The notes under the pieces were generated by a model that worked only from the letters and a program-made list of their open reading frames with translations, had not been told where the DNA came from and did not search any database. Shown piece after piece: positions 44,020 to 53,833 of a stretch of DNA of 64,000 nucleotides (position 1 is its first letter; each line of letters starts with the position of its first letter). The stretch spans positions 1 to 64,000 of the forward strand of contig JABCZJ010000002.1 of the NCBI GenBank assembly GCA_013289715.1, written 5' to 3'. This DNA is from Acidobacteriota bacterium (GTDB taxonomy: Bacteria > Acidobacteriota > Terriglobia > Acidiferrales > UBA7541). Made by a program: the position numbers and the translations under genes.

Positions 44020-45042
44020 TCACGCGCTGATCTTCAGCACCGCACGAAACCGCACCGTGCCGTTCATCATGACGTCGTAGGCTTCGTTCACTTTATCCAG
44101 CGGAAAAACCTGCGTCATCGGACGCACGCCTGTGAGCGCGCTGAAGCGCAGCGTGTCCTGCGAATCAATCGAGCTGCCCGAATACCAGCCGCGCAACCCC
44201 GCGCGACTGAAGATCGCCGTAATCGCATTGACCTGGATCGGCGCGTCCGGCACTCCGAGGACCATCAGCTTGCCGTCAATTCCCAGTCCGCCGAACGCGG
44301 TGGTCATCGCGTCTCCACCAGGGGCGGTCGCAAGGATCGTCTTCGCGCCACCCAGTTTCTGCAGCTCGGCGGCGGGGTCCTGCTGGTCGCTGTCGATGTA
44401 AACGTGCGCGCCAAGCTTCTTCGCCAGCTCGGCTTTATCGGCTCCGCGCGCAATCGCCACCGTCTTGCAACCGCACTTCGCCGCGAACTGCACGCCGAGA
44501 TGTCCCAGGCCGCCGATGCCCAGCACTGCGACGACTTCACCCGGGCCCACTCCCGAATTGCGCAAGGAATTGAACGTCGTGACTCCCGCGCACATCAGCG
44601 GCCCCGCATCTACCGGCGAGACTTCGTCCGGAATCAGCGCCAGCGTCACGGCCGGCGTGACCATGTATTCCGCGTAGCCGCCGTCGCGCGAGATGCCGGT
44701 GACCTGGCGATCAACCAGGCATAGATCGAAGCGCCCGCGGCGGCACGAATCGCAGTAGCCGCAGTGGCCGCCGTACCATCCCACTCCGACACGGTCACCG
44801 AGCTTCCAGCCCTTGACGCCGTCGCCGATCGCGTCCACCACGCCTGCGACTTCGTGTCCCGGAATGCGCGGATATGCGATGTTCGGAAACAAACCCTCTT
44901 TGGTGATCGAATCGCTATGACAGACGCCGCACGCTTGCACCTTCACGCGGACATCGCCCGGTCCGGGCTGCGGAATTTCGCGTTCGACGATTTCAAATGG
45001 TCCCTTGGCTTTGGAAACTTGCACTACACGCATTTTTGCCAT
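44020..45042 (-). CDS. zinc-dependent alcohol dehydrogenase
   Basis: Medium-chain zinc alcohol dehydrogenase of 340 residues. The catalytic zinc site is CGVCHSD with PGHEVAG. The structural zinc lies in CGYCDSCRRGRFDLC (four Cys). The Rossmann loop is VLGIGGLGHLGVQFA. The sequence resembles the AdhA/YjgB-like group acting on simple alcohols and aldehydes with NAD(P). GGAGG precedes ATG 45042. Monocistronic; divergent from the isocitrate/isopropylmalate-like gene. Confidence 0.9.
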   Translation of the reverse strand: MAKMRVVQVSKAKGPFEIVEREIPQPGPGDVRVKVQACGVCHSDSITKEGLFPNIAYPRIPGHEVAGVVDAIGDGVKGWKLGDRVGVGWYGGHCGYCDSCRRGRFDLCLVDRQVTGISRDGGYAEYMVTPAVTLALIPDEVSPVDAGPLMCAGVTTFNSLRNSGVGPGEVVAVLGIGGLGHLGVQFAAKCGCKTVAIARGADKAELAKKLGAHVYIDSDQQDPAAELQKLGGAKTILATAPGGDAMTTAFGGLGIDGKLMVLGVPDAPIQVNAITAIFSRAGLRGWYSGSSIDSQDTLRFSALTGVRPMTQVFPLDKVNEAYDVMMNGTVRFRAVLKISA

Positions 45043-45205
45043 GATTCCTCCGAGGGGATTCGTGTTACGACCGCGCTGGTGTTATCGCGGTCTTTCCCTT
45101 CGATGCCTTGGCACCGTGCGGCGGTTCTAACTATTCTCGCACTTCGCGCCTGCCCGCGTGCCCGCGTTGACAGCACCGGACCCGCATGTTAGTTTGCGCG
45201 ACGGC

Positions 45206-46300
45206 ATGAATGCAACGAGTTCGTCCAGCGCGCGCAAGCGCATCGCCGTGATTCCCGGCGACGGCATCGGCAAAGAGGTAATCCCTGAAGCGGTAAAAGT
45301 TCTTCAGGCTGCGGCCGCGGCCGGCGGCAGGGAAGTTGCGCTTGCGGAATTTGATTGGGGCGCGGACCGCTATCTGCGCGACGGTACTACGCTGCCAGCG
45401 GACGCGGTGGAAATGTTGCGGCGCGATTTTGACGCGATTTTGCTGGGTGCGATGGGCGATCCACGCGTCCCGACGAACATTCACGCTGCGGAAATTCTGC
45501 TGGGGTTGCGCTTCAAGCTTGATCTGTACGTCAACGCGCGGCCCTGCGTGTTGTTCGACAGGCGCTTTACCCCGTTGAAATACCGTACCGAAAAAGATGT
45601 GAACTTCATGGTGTTGCGCGAGAATACCGAAGGGCTGTACGTCGGCATGGGCGGAAATTTCAAGAAGGGGACCGCGGACGAAGTTGCGATTCAGGAGGAT
45701 GTGAACACGCGCAAGGGTGTGGAGCGGATTATTCGTTATGCCTTTGAGTTTGCGCGCAAGCGCGGATTGCAGCGGGTGTGCATGTCCGATAAGTCAAACG
45801 CGCTGACGTTCGGGCATGATCTGTGGCAGCGCGCCTTCAAGGAAGTTCGCGGGGAATATCCGGGGATCGAATCCAGTCATCAGTATATTGATAACTTGCT
45901 GATGCAGATGGTGCGCGATCCTGCGCAATTTCAGGTGATCGTTACTTCGAATCTGTTCGGCGACATCGCGAGCGACTTGGGAGCGCAGCTTGCCGGCGGC
46001 CTGGGCTTGGCCCCGTCGGGGAACATTCATCCGGGGCAGGTGTCGTTGTTCGAGCCGGTGCATGGCTCGGCTCCCAATATCGCGGGTAACGGTACCGCCA
46101 ATCCGATAGGCGCCATACTTGCCGTGGGGATGATGTTCGAGTTTTTAGGATGGGAGTCAGAAGCTCGGGCCATCGATCAGGCTGTGAGGGCGGCGCTGCG
46201 GGAAGAAAAGACGCCGGCCGAGTTGGGCGGATCGCGCTCGACACGCGAGGTCGGTGATTGGGTCGCGAACAGCGTCGCTAAGTCCGGCGTCGCCAGTTAA
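45206..46300 (+). CDS. isocitrate/isopropylmalate-family dehydrogenase
   Basis: A 364-residue beta-decarboxylating dehydrogenase. [13 protein letters not shown] opens the fold. [35 protein letters not shown] and [18 protein letters not shown] are the substrate, metal and coenzyme loops. The region [13 protein letters not shown] and the GLYVGMGG loop are nearer to tartrate/malate-type dehydrogenases than to classic LeuB, and there are no leu genes nearby, so I leave the symbol blank. An NAD-type Asp is not clearly assignable. Start ATG 45206 lies 48 bases inside the longest frame. Confidence 0.85.
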   Translation: MNATSSSSARKRIAVIPGDGIGKEVIPEAVKVLQAAAAAGGREVALAEFDWGADRYLRDGTTLPADAVEMLRRDFDAILLGAMGDPRVPTNIHAAEILLGLRFKLDLYVNARPCVLFDRRFTPLKYRTEKDVNFMVLRENTEGLYVGMGGNFKKGTADEVAIQEDVNTRKGVERIIRYAFEFARKRGLQRVCMSDKSNALTFGHDLWQRAFKEVRGEYPGIESSHQYIDNLLMQMVRDPAQFQVIVTSNLFGDIASDLGAQLAGGLGLAPSGNIHPGQVSLFEPVHGSAPNIAGNGTANPIGAILAVGMMFEFLGWESEARAIDQAVRAALREEKTPAELGGSRSTREVGDWVANSVAKSGVAS

Positions 46301-46328
46301 AGCAATCGATCAAAGGTTTAACACAGAG

Positions 46329-46349
46329 CTCGAAGACAGAAGCTTCGAG
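46329..46349 (+). terminator. 7-bp stem-loop behind the dehydrogenase gene
   Basis: CTCGAAG (46329-46335) pairs with CTTCGAG (46343-46349) around a seven-base loop, 29 bases after the stop. There is no T-run, so termination is doubtful. Confidence 0.3.
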
Positions 46350-46499
46350 GCAAATTTGAGCAAGCAAAAGCATCGAGTCCGATTGCTCAGTTCCGTCGAC
46401 AGGAATATTGCTAAAGTGTTTCATTAACTACAGGATTTGTCGGCCCTCAGCGATTTCTCGACGACGTTTAGCGAGCCTGCTTGAACATCAACAAACGCA

Positions 46500-47150
46500 T
46501 TAATTATTTTTTATGGCTGGGTCCGCTTGTTGAACGGTTCCAGGCGCAAGAACCGTCTTCACCGTGATTTTCTGTTTGGCTAGGAGCGTGACGTCGGTTT
46601 CGAATGGCTGGTAGCCGACCAGGTCAATCTTGATGTGATGGTTTCCAGGCGCGATCAGCATCGCGCGGCCGGCTCCGCGAAACTGATTTACGGTCCCAGC
46701 AAAATGCCCATCAACGAAAACGGCGGCTCGGTCCGGCGTGACCTCTAGTTTGATCTCACCAGTGACGGCTGAGAACTGCGCTTGCGGGTTTCTCTCCAGT
46801 CTGATCGTCAGGATCGTCTTCTTCGCGGGTTCGGCGACGATCTGCTGGGTCAGTTCGAGGTAGCCCGTCTGGCGCACGGCAATGTCGTGCGCGCCCGGCA
46901 GCAACAAGACCTTCTTATTGTCCTTCAATTCCTTCACGAAGCCGACGTACTGGCCGTCCACCCACACGCCGGCCGTTTTCTCAGCCTTCGTCGTAGCGAC
47001 AAAGGCGAGTTCGCCCATGATCTGGTTGCCGGTCGGAGCTTGCTGCGCGGATGCCGCGAGCGGGAAGAGCAGCGCGCCGACCAGGATTGCAGCGGCCACA
47101 AACATGCCGGCTAGAGTCGATCGCGCAAGACCAGAATTGCCGTTCGCCAT
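46500..47150 (-). CDS. exported PEGA-domain protein
   Basis: A 216-residue secreted protein with two PEGA-like beta modules. After the signal peptide (LAGMFVAAAILVGALLFPLA) come GVWVDGQYVGFVKEL with LLLPGAHDIAVRQTGY, and then AAVFVDGHFAGTVNQF with LIAPGNHHIKIDLVGYQPF; the xPGxH and GY elements are the PEGA signature. Such domains are found on surface or sensor proteins in acidobacteria. ATG 47150 follows AGGAGG by six bases. Alone between the dehydrogenase and the efflux operon. Function unknown. Confidence 0.85.
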   Translation of the reverse strand: MANGNSGLARSTLAGMFVAAAILVGALLFPLAASAQQAPTGNQIMGELAFVATTKAEKTAGVWVDGQYVGFVKELKDNKKVLLLPGAHDIAVRQTGYLELTQQIVAEPAKKTILTIRLERNPQAQFSAVTGEIKLEVTPDRAAVFVDGHFAGTVNQFRGAGRAMLIAPGNHHIKIDLVGYQPFETDVTLLAKQKITVKTVLAPGTVQQADPAIKNN

Positions 47151-47378
47151 TCCATGCCTCCTTGCTGACATCCAGGAGATTGTTAGTGATAGCACACTGG
47201 GCCGGGAGCAGTCGCTATTCTAGACCGGTTCGATGAGCTGGAAACATTTTTATGCGGAAAGAAATACTCGGCGAAAATGAAGGATTCACTTTACGTGCTT
47301 CGGTAGGTCGCTTGCTTCGACCGATTCTCGAGTTGTCGGCGCGCCGGCGGCGACGCCAACCAGGACTTAAACTAGCTG

Positions 47379-48548
47379 TTACAGTTCGCGCAGCGCGACC
47401 GCAATGGGTCGGCGAGCGGCGCGAACGGCGGGCGGAACACCGCCGACGATTCCCATCAACAACGCGAAGACGATCCCGATGGCGAGTAGCGGCGGCGTGA
47501 CTTTGAACGCGAACGCAAGATGCGAGAACGTCTGCATGTTCATGGTGCCAGTTGTGAAGCCGTTGAGCGGCAGTACGAAAATGCAGCCCACGATGCCGCC
47601 AATCAGCGCGATCAACACGGCTTCAAAAACGAACGAAATGGCAATGCTGCTGCCGGCGAAGCCGATGGCGCGCATTGTGGCGATCTCACGCGAGCGCTCG
47701 GAAACGGCGGAATACATGGTGTTGAGCGCTCCGATCACGGCGCCAATGCCCATTATAATGGCGACCAGCGTGCCCAGTACGGTGATCAAGGTGGTGAGCA
47801 CCTGCGATTGCCGCGCGTAATATTCGATTTCGCGGTCCATTTCTACCGTCAGCCGGGGATCGGAGGTGAGTGCATCCTTCAACTGGTTGTACGCCGCGGG
47901 AGAAGTGAGACGCACGGTAACGGATTGAAATAATTCGTCGGGCCGCTTGTAAACCTGATTGACGACGCGACTGTCCGCCCAGACCTCCGAGTCGAACGCG
48001 CTGCCGCCCGCGTCAAAAACACCGACGACGTTCCAAGTACCGCCGCCGAACTTGGTTGGTTTGCCCATTTCCAGGCCGGAATAGGTGGATGCGACGTTTT
48101 TCCCGATGATGAGCTCGGTGAGGCCCGGCTGAAAGAAGCGACCCTCAATCATGTGCACATTGGGCCGGACTTTAAGTGTTTCCAGAGAAACGCCGCGTAC
48201 TTGCACGTTGGCATCGGTGCCGGTCGCGATCAGCGGGAACGCCGCAATCACCACAACTTCGGGACTGATCAACGGGCGGCCGTCTTCGCGCGCGATCCCC
48301 GGCGCATCCTGAATCACTTTTACTTGATCGAGACTGATTGAGCCATCCAGTTCGCTGGAGGCGCCGGCGCGGCGGATCAGAGCATTCTCGGGCGAGCCGG
48401 AATTCACGAGCGTGGCGTGAAAGCCGCGCGCGAGCGAAAGCATCGCGAGAAACACGCCCACGGTCCCGGCGATACCGAGCACCGCGACAATCGCGGAGAC
48501 CCAGCGGGCGCGCATGCTGCGCAAATTGTAGACAATCGGAATCGCCAT
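47379..48548 (-). CDS. ABC efflux permease, FtsX/MacB type (second)
   Basis: A 389-residue FtsX-family permease with an N-terminal span (WVSAIVAVLGIAGTVGVFLA), a large periplasmic MacB_PCD domain, and three C-terminal spans (TVLGTLVAIIMGIGAVIGAL, ISFVFEAVLIALIGGIVGCI and LLAIGIVFALLMGIVGG). It is the last gene of the adaptor-ATPase-permease-permease operon and starts three bases after the previous stop, with GGAGG inside the end of the upstream gene. It probably pairs with the first permease as a heterodimer to extrude a lipophilic compound or lipopeptide. Confidence 0.9.
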   Translation of the reverse strand: MAIPIVYNLRSMRARWVSAIVAVLGIAGTVGVFLAMLSLARGFHATLVNSGSPENALIRRAGASSELDGSISLDQVKVIQDAPGIAREDGRPLISPEVVVIAAFPLIATGTDANVQVRGVSLETLKVRPNVHMIEGRFFQPGLTELIIGKNVASTYSGLEMGKPTKFGGGTWNVVGVFDAGGSAFDSEVWADSRVVNQVYKRPDELFQSVTVRLTSPAAYNQLKDALTSDPRLTVEMDREIEYYARQSQVLTTLITVLGTLVAIIMGIGAVIGALNTMYSAVSERSREIATMRAIGFAGSSIAISFVFEAVLIALIGGIVGCIFVLPLNGFTTGTMNMQTFSHLAFAFKVTPPLLAIGIVFALLMGIVGGVPPAVRAARRPIAVALREL

Positions 48549-48551
48549 CTG

Positions 48552-49691
48552 TCATATCCTCCGAAGCGCATCGACCACGCGCAGGCGCATCGCGGAACTG
48601 GCTGGCAGAATCCCGGCGAGAATGCCTACCGCGAATGCGGCCAACATGCCGAGCAGCATTGCGGAAGCAGGAAGGAAGAAGGATTGTAATACTCCGCCCG
48701 TTGGATCGCCGCTCAACGTAAACAGCTTCGAGAAGCCCAAACCAATCGCGCCGCCAACTACCGCTATCAGCACCGATTCCGCGAGGACGATGAACAGCAC
48801 AAAGCGGTCCGAGAACCCCACCGCCTTCATTACTGCCAGTTCGCCCATGCGTTCGCGAACGGCGAGGGCCATGGTGTTTCCGGTGACGAGCAAGAGGGTG
48901 AAGAACACGACTCCGCCGATGGCGAGAATCAGGAACTCGATGTTGCCGGCCTGTTTCACCCAAGAAGCGGCCATCGCCTGCATCGTTTCGGTCTTGGTTT
49001 CGTATGGTGAGTTCGCGAAGCCATCATCAATCGTTTTCACCACCCGGACCGCATCGTCGGGGGAGTCCAGTTTTACGGCGTACCAGCCGACATCGCCTTT
49101 GCCGACCGTGCGGCGCTCATCGAGATAGTCGTAGCGCAGCCAGAACTGCGTAAGGTCGGCGCCTTCGCGAGGATCGTTGTAAATGCCACGAATGTTGAAC
49201 TCCCAGTTGCCGCCGTAAATGGGCGCTTTCAGCGGGACGCGATCGCCAACTTTCCAGCCAAAACGCTTGGCGGTGCGCGAGCCGACGATTGCTCCTTCGC
49301 GATCAGCCAGGAAGGCGTTCCATTGGTCCTCGGGAACGGCGAATTCCGGAAACACCTCGTGCTGAGTGACGGGATCAATCGCGAAGCTAGGAAAGAAGTT
49401 CTTGGGGTCCTGATAAATTCCGCCAAACCAGCTTTGGATGGCGACGTACTTGACGCCGGGGATGCGCTGAATTCGATCGCCGTAAGAACGCGGCAGCGTT
49501 TGAATGATGGAAACTTTGTTGATGACCATCAGGCGGTCAATCCCGGCCAGATCCACGCCGCCATTGAAGGCGCCGTGGATGACTGCGAGGAATCCGAACA
49601 GGAACAGCGCCACGGCGAAAGAGCCGATGGTCAGCGTCGTGCGCAACTTCTTGCGCGATAAATTCGCAAGTATCAGTGGAAGGAATTTCAT
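48552..49691 (-). CDS. ABC efflux permease, FtsX/MacB type (first)
   Basis: A 379-residue FtsX-like permease, four spans and a large periplasmic domain. The N-terminal span is TIGSFAVALFLFGFLAVIHG. The C-terminal spans lie in FLILAIGGVVFFTLLLVTG, FVLFIVLAESVLIAVVGGAI and AMLLGMLAAFAVGILAGILP. Its ATG overlaps the ATPase stop (ATGA at 49688-49691), which fixes the operon. It is clearly different in sequence from its partner permease, so a heterodimeric transporter is expected. Confidence 0.9.
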   Translation of the reverse strand: MKFLPLILANLSRKKLRTTLTIGSFAVALFLFGFLAVIHGAFNGGVDLAGIDRLMVINKVSIIQTLPRSYGDRIQRIPGVKYVAIQSWFGGIYQDPKNFFPSFAIDPVTQHEVFPEFAVPEDQWNAFLADREGAIVGSRTAKRFGWKVGDRVPLKAPIYGGNWEFNIRGIYNDPREGADLTQFWLRYDYLDERRTVGKGDVGWYAVKLDSPDDAVRVVKTIDDGFANSPYETKTETMQAMAASWVKQAGNIEFLILAIGGVVFFTLLLVTGNTMALAVRERMGELAVMKAVGFSDRFVLFIVLAESVLIAVVGGAIGLGFSKLFTLSGDPTGGVLQSFFLPASAMLLGMLAAFAVGILAGILPASSAMRLRVVDALRRI

Positions 49692-50413
49692 GCGAGGCTC
49701 CCGACGCGCGCTCCTTCTACGAGCACGCCTTTGTTAAGGTGAAGTGTTGCTTGAGCTCTTTCGGCGGCCATGGGATCGTGCGTCACCATCAGGATGGTCT
49801 TATTGTGTTCCTTGGAGAAACGCGTCAACAGTTCAAGTATTTCATCAGCACTCTTGCGGTCGAGGTCCCCGGTGGGCTCGTCGCAAAGCAGGAATGTAGG
49901 GTCGGCGACGATTGCGCGGGCAATGGCCACGCGCTGCTCTTGTCCGCCCGAAAGTTGTCTCGGGTAATGGTTGATGCGATCGGCAAGGCGGACAATCGCA
50001 AGCGCTGCTTCAACGTGAGTGCGGCGCTCGGACTTCGAGAGTTTCGTGAGAAGTAGCGGTAGCTCTACGTTCTGAAACGCGGTGAGCACGGGGATCAGGT
50101 TGTACATCTGAAAGATAAAGCCCACGTGCCGCGCGCGCCATTCGGTGAGTTTGCCGCTGGACATGTTGGTGATTTCGTCGCCTGCCACGGTGATGCTGCC
50201 GTGGGATGGAACGTCGAGCCCGCCAAGCAGATTGAGCAGAGTTGTCTTGCCGGAGCCGCTGGGGCCCATGAAGGCGACGAACTCGCCCTGGTCCACGTCG
50301 AGATTCAGCCCCTGCAGGACGTCAATCTCCTCGCCGCCGCGCTTGTACTTCTTATCGAGGCCGCGAATTTTGATCAGGCTATTTGCGCTGCCACTGCCAT
50401 CCACTCGCACCAT
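49688..50413 (-). CDS. ABC transporter ATPase, MacB/LolD type
   Basis: A 241-residue nucleotide-binding subunit. Walker A is GPSGSGKTT, the signature is QLSGGQEQRVAIARA, Walker B is FLLCDEPTGDLD and the switch His is in VTHDP. The DExTxxLD-type ending and size fit the LolD/MacB-type export group. It is encoded between the adaptor (11-base gap) and the first permease (4-base overlap), so it energises that transporter. Confidence 0.93.
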   Translation of the reverse strand: MVRVDGSGSANSLIKIRGLDKKYKRGGEEIDVLQGLNLDVDQGEFVAFMGPSGSGKTTLLNLLGGLDVPSHGSITVAGDEITNMSSGKLTEWRARHVGFIFQMYNLIPVLTAFQNVELPLLLTKLSKSERRTHVEAALAIVRLADRINHYPRQLSGGQEQRVAIARAIVADPTFLLCDEPTGDLDRKSADEILELLTRFSKEHNKTILMVTHDPMAAERAQATLHLNKGVLVEGARVGSLA

Positions 50414-50424
50414 TTTGCGCGCTC

Positions 50425-51651
50425 CTATTTCTTGATCTGAATCGCTTCACCATCGTGCAGATCCGTGGGCCCTTTGACGACGACCGTGTCGCCCGCCATG
50501 AGGCCCGCCATAATCTCGGCATCGCTGCCGCGCGTATTGCCTACGGTGACGGCGCGACGCTCCAGCTGGTTATCCTTAACAAGGAAAACGATCTTGTGGC
50601 CGCTCTCCTCACGCAGGGCGCCAGAAGGAATCAGCGCGGCTGGAGCTGCGCCTGTTGCTTTATCCGGCTCGCTACCCAGGAAAGTGACCTTGATGCCCAT
50701 GTCCGGCAAAATTCTGGGGTCGAGCTTCAAGAACGAAATGCGAACTTTAACTGTAGCTTTCTGGCGATCCGCGGTGGGAATCACGGTCCGGACTTTCGAA
50801 GGAATCTGCCAGTCGGGATAGGCATCGAGAACAGCGGTGACCGGCTGGCCCGGCTCGACGCGCGAGATGTACGCTTCGTTGACGTCTACTTCAATTTCGT
50901 TGGAGTTCATGTCCACGATGGTGGAGACGCCGGTGCGCGTGAAACCTCCGCCAGCGGAAATAGGAGAGATCATCTCGCCCACTTGCGCGTCCTTGGAAAC
51001 GGCGATTCCATCGAACGGCGCGCGGATCACGCAGTTGTCAACGGCTTGCTGAGCTTCGGCGATGCGCGCTTCGGAGCCGGCAACCTGCACTTTGGTCAGC
51101 GCGATCCGGGCCTTCAGACTGTCCACGGTGGTGCTCGCGTTGTCGAGCACTTCCTGACTCTGCACACCGGCAGTTTGCAATGCCTCCGCGCGATGTTTCT
51201 CGATCTCCGCGTTCTTGAGCTGGACTTCGAGGTCGGCAATTTGCGCGCGCGTGGAATTGCGATCGGCGACGGCGGATTCGAGCGCGCGTTTCACGTCGGA
51301 ATCATCGAGTGTCGCGAGGATTTGGCCTTGTTTTACGTGCATGCCTTCATCGAAGAAAACGCCCGTGACGCGCCCGGTGATTTTCGCTGCCACCGTGGCG
51401 CGGCGGCGCGGAGTGACGTAGCCGCTGGCGTTCAGCAGGGCAGGGCGGCCGGTTGCAGCCTTCTGTGCAACGGCAACCTCGACGACTGGCTTCTGGTCTC
51501 GGAAGGCCAAGGCGGCTCCGGCGATCAGGGCGACGACTAGCACGATGGCTGCGACAATACCCCAGCGCTTGCCGCCTTTTTCGGCCGTGCGCTGGGTCTT
51601 ATCGATGCGCAGCGTGCTCAGGTCAGGTTTTGCCTGCGACGACGTGGACAT
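50425..51651 (-). CDS. HlyD/MacA-like periplasmic adaptor
   Basis: A 408-residue membrane-fusion adaptor. After a single N-terminal span (WGIVAAIVLVVALIAGAAL) come the lipoyl halves (LNASGYVTPRRRATVAAKIT and VIRAPFDGIAVSKDAQVGEM) around a coiled coil of about 100 residues (RALESAVADRNSTRAQIADL onward). A beta-barrel and membrane-proximal domain end the protein. It heads the four-gene operon and would link the ABC permeases to an outer-membrane channel, which is not encoded here. Confidence 0.92.
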   Translation of the reverse strand: MSTSSQAKPDLSTLRIDKTQRTAEKGGKRWGIVAAIVLVVALIAGAALAFRDQKPVVEVAVAQKAATGRPALLNASGYVTPRRRATVAAKITGRVTGVFFDEGMHVKQGQILATLDDSDVKRALESAVADRNSTRAQIADLEVQLKNAEIEKHRAEALQTAGVQSQEVLDNASTTVDSLKARIALTKVQVAGSEARIAEAQQAVDNCVIRAPFDGIAVSKDAQVGEMISPISAGGGFTRTGVSTIVDMNSNEIEVDVNEAYISRVEPGQPVTAVLDAYPDWQIPSKVRTVIPTADRQKATVKVRISFLKLDPRILPDMGIKVTFLGSEPDKATGAAPAALIPSGALREESGHKIVFLVKDNQLERRAVTVGNTRGSDAEIMAGLMAGDTVVVKGPTDLHDGEAIQIKK

Positions 51652-52098
51652 GTACGGCCGATGCTCCTTCGCTTGGGCGCGAGGACTACAAACCTTACTA
51701 CGCGCGACGGGTTACAGAAGTAACGCCGGGCGCGCGGACTGAATGCGTGCGCACATTGTATATTGGGTCCGCTCCGTAGGGGAGCTCGTTTCGTCGGGTC
51801 AAGCTATGGATGCGCTGGCGGCGAATGGGATGCAGGGGGTTCGCTCGCTCGTTCGAACACACCTTTCGAGTTCGCTTGAATTGTCCCTCCCCTATGTAGA
51901 ACGCGTGTGGACGAGAAACGTCACTTGAATATTTTGGACCGCGCGCAACTCGCACGAAGGGGGTTCGGCTCGGGACGGTTCAAGTAAGAACTGAGGTATC
52001 GTTTTCCGCCTGTGAGGCAGCGAAATCTCTAAAAATTCTCTTTAACGACGCGGTGCGAAGAACTCAACGATCGCTGGAGTTGTCGGCAGGGCGACAGG
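51652..52098. other. intergenic region between efflux operon and rhomboid gene
   Basis: 447 bases. Apart from the inverted repeat at 51711-51724 I see no gene or RNA; frames here are short and lack domains. Confidence 0.5.
51711..51724. promoter_or_regulatory. inverted repeat upstream of the efflux operon
   Basis: GTTAC (51711-51715) and GTAAC (51720-51724) are separated by AGAA, about 60 bases upstream of the adaptor start. A local repressor site is possible, but no regulator gene lies beside it. Confidence 0.3.
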
Positions 52099-52797
52099 TC
52101 AGGCACGCGCAACACTTTGAGTGCTAAGTGACATTATGAATGCGATCAGCATGCCGAGCAGAAATCCGCCGACGTGCGCCCACCACGCGACGCCGCCCGA
52201 TGCCGATGCGCCGCTCGTGCCCAACGAGCCGATGCCGCTGAGGAATTGCATCACGAACCACAGGCCGATGAAGACCAGCGCGGGAATCCGCGCCCGGAAC
52301 CAGAGGATGAACAGAGTGATCAGCGTGGAGATCTGCGAGCCCGGGAAGAATACGATGTAGGCGCCGAGTACGCCGGAGATCGCGCCACTGGCGCCAAGCG
52401 ACGGGACGTGCGAGCCCCAGGAAAATAGCGTTTGCGCGACGCTGGAGCCGATGCCGCAGACCAGGTAGAAGAGCAAGTAGGCGATGGGGCCCATGCGGTC
52501 TTCGACGTTGGCGCCAAAGATCCACAGGAACCACATGTTGCCGATGATGTGCAGCCAGCCGCCGTGCAGAAACATGCAGGTGAAGAGCGGGAGCAGGGCT
52601 TGTTGCAACGTGTAGTGGCGGCCGGCGAGCGCCATTTGAATTTTGTAGGGAACGACGCCGTAGGTCATGATGAAGGCGTCAGCGGCGTGGGGGGGCAGCG
52701 AGAATTGATACAGGAACACGACGGTGTTCGCCAGGATCAGCAGCAGCGTCACGGTAGGGAAGGAACGGCGCGGCGTTAAATCTTGCAGAGGGATCAC
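52099..52797 (-). CDS. rhomboid-family intramembrane serine protease
   Basis: A 232-residue membrane protease of six or more spans. The catalytic Ser is S137 in GASGAISG and the His is H208 in WWAHVGGFLLGM. Oxyanion Asn is N87 in LHIIGNMWFLWIFG. The N-terminal IPLQDLTPRRSFPTVT and the loop between spans one and two are as in bacterial GlpG-like relatives. Start is GTG 52797. It is divergent from recO. Substrates unknown. Confidence 0.92.
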   Translation of the reverse strand: MIPLQDLTPRRSFPTVTLLLILANTVVFLYQFSLPPHAADAFIMTYGVVPYKIQMALAGRHYTLQQALLPLFTCMFLHGGWLHIIGNMWFLWIFGANVEDRMGPIAYLLFYLVCGIGSSVAQTLFSWGSHVPSLGASGAISGVLGAYIVFFPGSQISTLITLFILWFRARIPALVFIGLWFVMQFLSGIGSLGTSGASASGGVAWWAHVGGFLLGMLIAFIMSLSTQSVARA

Positions 52798-53086
52798 TGA
52801 TGGGTATCCCGACGCACGGTGGTCTTTCGCTTTGGCGCGAATTGCATCATCTAAATGACTGTATCTGACGTTGCGCCATTTTCAAGAGGCAATCATGGTC
52901 CGCGCGAGCGTGAGGATGTAGAAAACTGCAGTAGCGGCGCGCGCTAACGTCGTTTTGCAATTGCGCCGGATGCCGCGCTGTGATAAAAATTTTCGTTTCG
53001 CATGCGCGCAGCTGGGCGGCGAGGAGTGTCGCTCCGAGATTGGGGAAGCGAATCGCTTCTTTGTATGGCGGCGCGCCGGCACCCTG

Positions 53087-53833
53087 ATGCCAGTTCACGA
53101 ATCCGAGGCCATCATCCTGCAGAGTTATCCGCTAGGCGAAGCCGACCGGTTGGTCAGCTTTCTTTCGCGTTCGATGGGCCGCGTTCGCGGCGTGGCTTCG
53201 GGCGCGCGACGCACCAAGAGCCGCTTTGGCTCGACGCTGGAACGGCTCTCGCACGTACACATCTGGTTTTACGAGAAGCAAAACCGCGAGTTGGTCCGGA
53301 TCAATCAGTGCGACCTGGTTGAATCATTTCTGGATGCCTTCCGCGATTACGGTTCGGGTGTGGCGCTGGCGATTCTGAGCGAAGTGACGGAGACGGTGCT
53401 GCCGGACCATGAGCCTTCCGACGCGAATTTTCGTTTGTTGCTGCTCGTCGCGCAGAGCATTAAGAAGACCAGCAAGCCGGAATTGCCGCTGGCTTATTTT
53501 GTGCTCTGGACTGTGAAACTGGGCGGGTGGCTGCCCACGCTGGACGCTTGCGCGCGCTGCGGTAAGAAGCTGGATCCCAAGGAAGCGGCCTATTTTTCGC
53601 CGAGCGCTTCGGCGATCTCCTGTAGCAAGTGTCGCAAGCCGGGGATGCGCACGCTCTCGCCGGCGGTGCTGGCTGCGGCGCGCAAGATGCTGGGCGAGCG
53701 GCTCGATCGGCTGAGCGAAGAAATGATTTCGCAGCGCGCCGCGCGAGACCTGAGCGATGTTATGCTCGACGTCATCGAACATCAAATTGACCGCAAGCTG
53801 AAGTCGCGGGAGCTTCTGGAGTCCCTGACGTGA
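53087..53833 (+). CDS. recO: DNA repair protein RecO
   Basis: Loads RecA onto SSB-coated DNA in the RecFOR pathway; 248 residues. The N-terminal OB-fold reads [19 protein letters not shown] and [18 protein letters not shown]. The zinc finger is CARCGKKL with CSKCRKPG (four Cys). ATG 53087 gives the family's usual N-terminus; the frame extends upstream without homology. The stop overlaps the GTG of glyQ by four bases, a linkage also seen in other bacteria (recO near glyQS). Confidence 0.93.
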   Translation: MPVHESEAIILQSYPLGEADRLVSFLSRSMGRVRGVASGARRTKSRFGSTLERLSHVHIWFYEKQNRELVRINQCDLVESFLDAFRDYGSGVALAILSEVTETVLPDHEPSDANFRLLLLVAQSIKKTSKPELPLAYFVLWTVKLGGWLPTLDACARCGKKLDPKEAAYFSPSASAISCSKCRKPGMRTLSPAVLAAARKMLGERLDRLSEEMISQRAARDLSDVMLDVIEHQIDRKLKSRELLESLT

